Source: Lasiodiplodia sp. COLG20 (lineage: Eukaryota; Ascomycota; Dothideomycetes; Botryosphaeriales; Botryosphaeriaceae). From it: a stretch of 64,000 nt of DNA. This document shows positions 57,521-64,000 of this stretch, piece by piece. Numbering within the stretch: position 1 is the stretch's first letter; every line of letters starts with the position of its first letter. The translations under genes and the position numbers were made by a program. The notes below the pieces were generated by a model, which was not told where the DNA came from, ran no database searches, and was given only the letters and a program-made list of their open reading frames with translations. The stretch is from the NCBI GenBank assembly GCA_009801085.1, contig VNWV01000002.1:4774001-4838000 (forward strand). The letters are read 5' to 3'.

Positions 57521-57922
57521 ATTTGTGCCGTCGAAAATGGTGGTCAAAAGAGGTTCGAGCATGTGCAATGGACCTGGCTTGTTGACTTACAGCAAAGGCT
57601 TTGGGAAGAAATTTGAAAATAGTAAAAGGGATACCACTATTTTGAACAATTTATGCAGTTGTTATTCATTCCTTGTGTTATGTTACTTCCGGACTGTTCT
57701 GATAACAAAGTACTCTCTTCTATCTCGAGAAGTGTCCTACATGCTACAAAGTCCCATTCACTTAGCGACATCCTATGCTCCATTTACCTGATCTGATACA
57801 AAGATTTTACAGCTCCAGCAGCAACAACGACAGATCAGCCCTAGTCATCTAAGCTCACAAACAACCCCATTTCCGAACAACCAGCCACAAGCACCTCCTC
57901 ACCAGCACGGAAACCCCCATAC
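57521..57922. other. intergenic between convergent genes
   Basis: 402 bp, AT-richer than average. It holds the 3' UTRs of the second SDR and the 944-residue gene. Nothing else seen. Confidence 0.6.
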
Positions 57923-60757
57923 CTACGACCCCATCGTCACCCACCTCCCATCCACCCTCCTCCCCACCTTATCCAACAACTCCCCATCCCCCACCACCCC
58001 CTCAAACGCCCTCCTCCTCTCCTCCGGCGTCATCGCCACAAACGCCGCTAACCCGTACGCACCACCACCTGCTCCCTCACCCTCCCCTTTCTTCTTCCCC
58101 AACCTCGCCAACACCACCTGCGCCGCAAACGCATTCAACCCCACCTTCCGCAAAAACAGCTCCCACGTCCCCTCCTCCTCCTTCAACACCTCGTCGCCTG
58201 GATCTTCCCTTTTCCATCCAGCGACCAGCTCCTCCGACGTCCGCCCGTACGCTGCCATCGCGCCGGCGATCCAGCGCGCTAGGTCTGCTTCACCGCCCGG
58301 CACGTAGGCGATGGTGATTTGCCCGCGCAGGCTGGCGGCGAAGCCGTGCAGGGCGGCGAGGGCATCGCAGTCGCGGGCGTCGGGGGCGGCGGCGTCTGCG
58401 GGGGGCGCTGTGCTGGAAGGAGCAGCTGAGGCGCTGACGAGGACAATGAGGTGCGGGAGCTTGGCGATGCATTGGGCGAGCGCGGTTTGGAAGGTGATTT
58501 CGCTGGTGGTGGGTTGTTGGCCAGGGAGGGCCCGTTGTTTGATGCGCTGGAGGGATGTGAGGAGGAGGCCGGTTGATGGGGAGAGGATGAGGTCGGGCTC
58601 GGCGGGCGGCGGGGTGCGGGAAGTGGTCGAGAGGTGGAGCTTGGTGTAGTCGCGTTCGACGAGAAAGGCGGTTGGGTAGAGCTTTTGGATCGTGCGGACT
58701 AGTTCTCGGCGGCGGGTGAGGAGGGAAGATGAGACTATGAACGGTTTCCGTGGATGCTCGTTAGGGATTGGGGGAGCTTGGAATGGTGGAGGAGGCTGAT
58801 CGGTTCGGATAACTTGCTTTGTGGTGTCTGGTAGGGTCGCCTTGTCGTAGGAGGGTTTCTGCTGTTCTCCTTTGCCAGAGTGTTGCGCTTTTGGCTGTTG
58901 TCCCACATTCATAATTCCGCTGCTCACTTGCATAAACTGGTCCAGTGACTTAGATGTCGAGAACATCCCACCGAACATGAAGCTGCTTTCTTGTGCGGCA
59001 GGCATGTGCGCACTGTTTTCATCCATCCTCCTCTTCTTCTGGGGTTGGGAGATGACGTTCTCTTTTGACACAGATCCACCCGGTGGATAGACCGAATCTT
59101 GCAAGTTTTCCGCCATCTCGAGCTTTCTCTTCTGCAACAATGAGACGAGATCGCCACCAGGCTCAAAATGCCATGGTGAAATCTCCTCCTCTTCATCATC
59201 AGGCTGATCGAGAATACGCAATCCCTCAAGCTTCCAAGCCAAAGAGCCACTATCAACAATGTCTACATCTGCTGATGATGAGCTTCCCATCACTTGGTTC
59301 AAAGCTGCGTCGTACTGTATCGTCTCTTTCACAGCTTCCTTGGAGAGATTTCTTGGAAATGCCCACCAGGTCAACTCCATGTCTTGTTTCTTTGATTCAG
59401 GCCACTTCCGAGCAAGTTTCAGCTCTTCGCTCACACAGCTGGATAGAAGTCTGGCTTGCGCCTGCAGTTCAGTCGAAATTCCCTCTTTCTTTAGCGATGC
59501 TTTCAAGCCGAGAGCATTCCATGGCGCAACCGGATCTTCGAAATCCAGGTGAGGAACTTCCACGCGCTTGGTAGTGTCTGCTTCCTGTAATTGCTCGTTC
59601 TCGGCTCTCCACTCAGCTTTCTTCGCAATCAGACCAATGTCTTCTTCGAAAAAGGCGTCAAAGTCGTTCTCGGAATCCAGCACACCATTCCCACTCTCGT
59701 ACTTGGATGGAGTTTCTGCAGGGTACGTGATGTATTCGAGCATATCATCCGGAAAGGAAACCGATTTCGCGTCTTTGGCGGGTGGCCGAGCCGCCGGCAG
59801 GAAGCTCTGAGGGGGCGTAAGCGGTACTTCGACCTTGAGCTCTGCCGCGCGGCGCCTTGGCTTGGGCAAAGGCGCGAGTTCGTCGACCTCGAGATCTCCA
59901 GAATCGCCCCACAGCATAGGGTCTTCCACGTAGGATCTGAGACCCGGCACATCACTTGTCTCGAAACCATCTTCCTTGAAAATCTTCCCTTCCAAGGACT
60001 CGACCTCAGCAGCGATAGAGTCGGTAGTACCCGAAAGTAGCTGGAGCTGTCCGGAAGGTGATGACGACGCTGGATCAGGAACGTGAGTGAACTCAGGGCT
60101 TAGCGGAAGCAATGGTGGCGTAACGGGCTGGACTGCTAAGTGTTTGGTAGGTGCAGGCTCCGGGGTGTCCAGCTTTTCGGGCTGTTTTACCACGGACTGG
60201 AGATAAAGAAGTGCCTGCTTCTGAACCTCGAGCCTGTCGGATTCAATCTCGCGGTAGAATTGTTCCGAGAAGCCATGACAGTGCGAGGGCCAAGAGAGCC
60301 CTTCGTCCTTCTCGTCGTCCGTAAGCTCTATAGGAAGTTTCACGTCCGTCAGGCGGAGATTGTCACGTTTCCTAAATCGAACGGAGTCAAGTTCATGATC
60401 GGTGTTCAGTAAGGGTGTTTCAACTTTCAAATGCCGTACGAGGCGAGGGTTGCTGTAAGGTTCCGTTACCGGGCGATGGATTTGAAGCGCCGATACTGTC
60501 TTTAGTACATTCACGGCTGCAGCGTCTATCTCAAGACGCTCCGAAGTGTCAGGCGCTTCATTGTGTTGGACCCGCGAGCATCCGGGAGGATCGGTGAGGT
60601 CTTGCAGCAGGAAGATAGGTGGCTGTGGAAGATAGCGCGGGTCGAGTGGATCACTGCGCGCGTAATCTCTGCAGATGTGGTGAAAGCGAGCGTACTCAAG
60701 GACAGACGCGTCTGGATCAAGTGTCTGGTCACTGGAGTTGTGCCTCACTACCGCCAT
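57923..60757 (-). CDS. uncharacterised 944-residue protein, possible XPF-like C-terminal domain
   Basis: A single exon from the ATG at 60757. The open frame extends slightly upstream without an ATG. I recall this as a conserved but uncharacterised Pezizomycotina protein and can name no function. The N-terminal region has conserved-looking blocks (LEYARFHHICRDYARSDP, DVKLPIELTDDEKDEGLSWP). The middle is acidic with short conserved pieces (MELTWWAFPRNLSKEAV, SPWHFEPGGDLVSLLQKRKL). The C-terminal 250 residues look folded: FIVSSSLLTRRRELVRTI, AFLVERDY, DLILSPSTGLLLTSLQRIKQ and a hydrophobic strand LPHLIVLVSASAAP. The alternation of strands and an acidic LILSP motif recalls degenerate XPF nuclease-like domains such as Zip2/SHOC1. 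That is a weak inference. Confidence 0.8.
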   Translation of the reverse strand: MAVVRHNSSDQTLDPDASVLEYARFHHICRDYARSDPLDPRYLPQPPIFLLQDLTDPPGCSRVQHNEAPDTSERLEIDAAAVNVLKTVSALQIHRPVTEPYSNPRLVRHLKVETPLLNTDHELDSVRFRKRDNLRLTDVKLPIELTDDEKDEGLSWPSHCHGFSEQFYREIESDRLEVQKQALLYLQSVVKQPEKLDTPEPAPTKHLAVQPVTPPLLPLSPEFTHVPDPASSSPSGQLQLLSGTTDSIAAEVESLEGKIFKEDGFETSDVPGLRSYVEDPMLWGDSGDLEVDELAPLPKPRRRAAELKVEVPLTPPQSFLPAARPPAKDAKSVSFPDDMLEYITYPAETPSKYESGNGVLDSENDFDAFFEEDIGLIAKKAEWRAENEQLQEADTTKRVEVPHLDFEDPVAPWNALGLKASLKKEGISTELQAQARLLSSCVSEELKLARKWPESKKQDMELTWWAFPRNLSKEAVKETIQYDAALNQVMGSSSSADVDIVDSGSLAWKLEGLRILDQPDDEEEEISPWHFEPGGDLVSLLQKRKLEMAENLQDSVYPPGGSVSKENVISQPQKKRRMDENSAHMPAAQESSFMFGGMFSTSKSLDQFMQVSSGIMNVGQQPKAQHSGKGEQQKPSYDKATLPDTTKQVIRTDQPPPPFQAPPIPNEHPRKPFIVSSSLLTRRRELVRTIQKLYPTAFLVERDYTKLHLSTTSRTPPPAEPDLILSPSTGLLLTSLQRIKQRALPGQQPTTSEITFQTALAQCIAKLPHLIVLVSASAAPSSTAPPADAAAPDARDCDALAALHGFAASLRGQITIAYVPGGEADLARWIAGAMAAYGRTSEELVAGWKREDPGDEVLKEEEGTWELFLRKVGLNAFAAQVVLARLGKKKGEGEGAGGGAYGLAAFVAMTPEERRRAFEGVVGDGELLDKVGRRVDGRWVTMGS

Positions 60758-61188
60758 CGTGGGAGCAATAGCCCGAAGGCCACGCAACTCGACTTCGACA
60801 CTGGCTCGGTCAGTGCAAAGATGTTAACCTGTATGTGTGAAGAAAATTTGAAGAGGTGAAGGGTTGAACGTGGACGCGACGCGTCAGGACTAGTAAGACC
60901 CTGGATCCGCGTTGTCACATGAGGCAGTCACCCACTCACTCTAAAGGAAGCTTCGAAAACACATCTTTCGTAACCAATGCTGCAATCAAACTCTACTGGT
61001 ATTCGATGTTCTAACCCAAATCATTCCCAAACTCTCCAGCTATCCAAAACTGGACTACACATGCATCCTAAACAAGTTGGTATTGTAAGCCCCATCCGCA
61101 GCCCATCGCTAAAACGCCCGCTAAACGCATGATTCGAAGGAAATGTAACACCGTAACAGCTTCACGGTCGAAGAGCGCCAAAACACGC
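60758..61188. other. short intergenic
   Basis: 431 bp holding the promoter of the 944-residue gene and the 3' UTR of the dioxygenase gene. No gene seen. Confidence 0.6.
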
Positions 61189-62434
61189 TTAGTCGTTGTA
61201 GTTGACGATACCGGCGCCATCCTTGTTGACCTGCGGCAGGCCGTACTTCTCGTTGAGCTCCTCCTCCTGGGACTTGCCCGCCTCGCTGAAGTAGGGACGC
61301 TCAGCCTGGCAGCAGACACGCACGGCGTGGCGGCGGTGGGGGACGAAGCCGTAGGTGGCCGTGTGGTTGGTGACGCGGTTGTCCCAGAAGGCGACGTCGT
61401 TCTTGCCCCACTGGAAGCGAACGTGGCCCTCCTGCGTCGTGGCGATGATCTCGTTGAGGTACGAGATGATGTGGTCGCTCTCGATCTTGGGCACGCCGAC
61501 GATCTTGGTAACGAAGCCCGGGTTGAAGAACAGCGACTTCCAGCCCGTCACCGGGTGCACGCGGATGAGCGGATGCTCGGTGACGACGGGGTCGCGGCGC
61601 ACAGTGCGGCCCATCTGGGCCGAGCCGTCGGCCTGCATCTGAGCAGAGTGGAGGGCGGTCAGGCTCTCGAGGTACTTCTGCATGTATGGCGACATGGCGT
61701 CATAGGCAGCGTACTGAGAGGACCAGAGGGTATCGCCACCACCACCGCGGCCAGGGCCAGAGAGAAGCTTCAATGAGGTGTAAGAGGGAGGCTGGACCTC
61801 ATACGTGACCTATGGAGCATTAGTAAGTAATGATTGATAAGACGGGCTCGGGGTGAGATGTGCTTACATCCGAGTGCCAAAGGAAAGTGGGAGTGAACAG
61901 CGAACGGAGGTCCTTGTTGCCCTCAGTAAAGATGACATGGACATCCTCCAGACCCTCGCGACGCGGAACCGAAGTGGTGGCGTGCTTGTGCAGTTGACCG
62001 AAGTAGGCACCAAGCTCACGCTGAGCGTCAATGTCGAGGTCATCTTGGTTGCGGAAGAAGACAACACCACGGACGGCGATGAGACGAGCGAGGTCGTTCT
62101 TCTGGGCGTCGGTGAGTTGCGCGAGCTTAACGCCGTGGATCTCGGTGCCAATCTTGGGGTTGTAGTCGAAGACGTCGGTGGCGGCATCCAAGAGGTTGCG
62201 GAAGTTGGGGTCTCCCTTCAAGCCCTTGTCCTCGTAGGGAATGGGACCAAGAGCGGGCCACTTGATGTCGGGGAAGCGAGGCTTGAGGTCGTCATGCTCG
62301 TAGTTCTCGTGAGTCTCAACGGGGACGCGGCCAGGCTCGTAGTTGAGAGTGGACGGGGACTTGGCGGTCTTGAGGTCCTTGGTAACAGGAACAGCCACCT
62401 CAGTGGTAACGCCCTCCTGGAGGTATGGTGCCAT
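61189..62434 (-). CDS. TauD/TfdA-family alpha-ketoglutarate dioxygenase
   Basis: Exons 61868..62434 and 61189..61809 (58-bp intron, GTAAGC...CCATAG), 395 residues. Fe(II) ligands are the HxD of TFLWHSDV, located at the exon junction, and the distal His in NRVTNHTATYGF. The Arg in HRRHAVRVC fits the 2-oxoglutarate carboxylate clamp. Other family motifs are GTEIHGVKLAQLTDAQ and VRGVVFFRNQD. Fungal relatives such as yeast Jlp1 cleave sulfonates or sulfate esters to release sulfite or sulfate for sulfur scavenging, and others act on taurine or herbicide-like ethers. No sulfur transporter or regulator is seen next to it. The start at 62434 is the first ATG of the family N-terminus. Confidence 0.93.
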
Positions 62435-63920
62435 TGCGAACAAAGTTTTGTGGCTGAATACAAAGAGGTAAGGACTGATGGCTGGAAGTGGAGTCTGATG
62501 GGGATTCTGGAAAACGGGAGCGAAGAAGCTCGAGATATATAGGCCGACGGACGGACCTGGAACGACACGGACGGAGGAGCCTGAGCCTTCCCGATAGCGG
62601 TGACTGTTGGTCTCATCATCAGCTGTGCGTAAGACCTGGCAGGTGCAACCTGGGTCTTTGATGAGGTGCTGGCCCTCGCGGATCGCGCAAGCCATCACAA
62701 AGCCATTACCCACATACGCTAAGAACGCATTGGTCACTTTGATTACTCCATCAGGGCATGAATCACGGGGAAGGGCCGTTACGCATCATTCTTGCCCCGA
62801 TGTCGTCGCTGCGGTACGGGAGGATGGTGCTAGCCGCGCGCTACCCCGGATCAGCGCGGGTTGAGGCTGTCCACGACATCGCGACAGTGCCTGTGAGGAT
62901 GCATGCGGCAGACGGGCACGCGATGCATCGATCTTGGGATGTGCTTGTAAGGCTGCCACTGCGCTGCAGGGACGGCGTTCGAGAAGGGCGACCGAAGCGC
63001 CAGAGGTTTGGGTGGAACACGCATCCCCCAGAGCGTGGCCGAAATTCGGCTCAAAGAGGCAACAGTGTGCTTAGCCGAGCACGCCATCGATCTCAAGAAT
63101 CACGAACATCCGTGCTTCTGAGCCTCTTCGACGCCCTCTGCGAGCTGACGCCAGCGGAGCTCCCGCCCGCAGCCAGCCTGAAACTTCCATGTCTCGCTTG
63201 ATCTGCGCAAGCCCCTGGTGATCGCTGCCCTACGCCTACCCGGCGCCCCGGACTGGGCAGCACTTACTTTAAACGTTACAATCCCCAGGCCGCGCACCAC
63301 GACGCGACGGCCTTTGCGACATTCCGATCTGCTAGCAATACCGTCTTTCGACCTCTACCGCGCCCGCTACGCGTCTACCCGCCACCCGCGCCGCCCCAAG
63401 CTTTCTCATTTGGCGTCATGCCTCGTCACAGCCTCACGGTCCGCGTATTCTCCCTGAAACTTCCCTCTCCAGCGCTGCGTATGTGGGGCTGAGGCCTTGA
63501 AGCAAGACGGCTGCTCGTCCTGTCAACCGTCGAGTGTGGGGAGATGAAGACGCGTGGACCGCCTGTCCATTGCTTTCCCCCTGAGGCCTGACTGCCACTC
63601 GTACATCTCGATCATTCGATTCAGGGGAGGTGTCTGCCTTCCCCATGACCACGTACCGGAATCCTCTCTGAAATCTCACCTGAGCCGTGAATGTTTTGGG
63701 GAAGTGACTGCGCCTGTTTCAGTTGGAATCTATCGATGGCGTCTTTCTGAGTGCGAATGGCGGCATTGTTATACTACTATTTCCCCCGCATACTGCCAAA
63801 TATAACCTACAGCTACCAAGCACGTCATAAGGCTTAGCCGCGAGCTGGTAAGCTGTGTGAACCTTATCTGGTGGTTGCCGAGGCTGTCTCAGCTCCATCG
63901 CTTCCTTCCGCCCCCAATCC
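62435..63920. other. intergenic, no gene seen
   Basis: 1.5 kb upstream of the dioxygenase gene. Overlapping short ORFs, the largest 147 codons on the plus strand, have Arg-rich, unfamily-like composition. No RNA gene or repeat was recognised. Confidence 0.55.
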
Positions 63921-64000
63921 TCAGGCAACTGTCTTGTAAGTTTTGTTGGAGTTGGTGACTTCTTTTCCGTCGGCTTCCGGTACTACTTCGACATCCAGCC
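63921..64000 (-). CDS. 3' end of a protein-coding gene cut by the window edge
   Basis: On the minus strand an open frame runs from the window edge to a TGA at 63921..63923, ending EVVPEADGKEVTNSNKTYKTVA. The hydrophilic, Lys/Asp-rich composition with a clean stop looks like a real C-terminus. Only 25 codons are visible, so the family cannot be named. Confidence 0.5.
   Translation of the reverse strand, partial: LDVEVVPEADGKEVTNSNKTYKTVA

Noticed and set aside
62758..63201. 147-codon plus-strand ORF near the right end
   Set aside because: Arg-rich composition without domain or splice context.

Overview
The window is nuclear DNA of a filamentous ascomycete (Pezizomycotina). The evidence is short GT-AG introns (mostly 49-80 bp, many with CTRAC-like branch sites), a XlnR-type Zn2Cys6 regulator, a PTH11/rhodopsin-like membrane protein, a LaeA-like methyltransferase, and fungal versions of Trs85, Exo84, Tom20, Iml1 and Lst4/FNIP. 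A Dothideomycete or close relative is my guess only. I see no transposon, rRNA, tRNA, CRISPR array or secondary-metabolite core enzyme. All exon structures were derived by eye from splice signals, reading frame and family knowledge.

Layout. 0-11.4 kb: LaeA-like methyltransferase (-), seven-TM protein (+), AIG2-type gamma-glutamylcyclotransferase-like protein (+), a three-exon low-complexity unknown (-) and an aldehyde dehydrogenase (-). 11.4-23 kb: the xylanolytic activator XlnR (+) between gene-poor stretches of 2.8 kb and about 5 kb. 23.3-37.1 kb: a dense housekeeping block of a CCA-adding enzyme fused in frame to a Tti2-like protein (-), Trs85 (+), Nop53 (-), Ypt6/Rab6 (+), Tom20 (-) and Exo84 (+), arranged as divergent and convergent pairs. 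37.7-50.7 kb: two very long single-exon genes for TORC1-pathway regulators, Iml1 (GATOR1/SEACIT) and a Lst4/FNIP homologue. 51.8-57.5 kb: a probable sugar or polyol catabolic cluster with an L-rhamnose-1-dehydrogenase-like SDR, a Zn2Cys6 regulator, a class II aldolase and a second SDR. 57.9-62.4 kb: an unrecognised 944-residue protein (-) and a TauD-type dioxygenase (-). The last 80 bases hold the 3' end of another gene (-).

Most notable: (1) the CCA1-TTI2 fusion, with a plausible 50-bp intron exactly at the joint whose removal would restore a stand-alone CCA enzyme; (2) the catabolic cluster, whose aldolase keeps its zinc ligands but has changed phosphate-binding residues; (3) the 218-bp first intron of NOP53, with two interleaved long inverted repeats (pseudoknot topology); (4) a tandem NAGNAG acceptor inside the XlnR zinc cluster; (5) a uORF overlapping the start of the LST4/FNIP gene.
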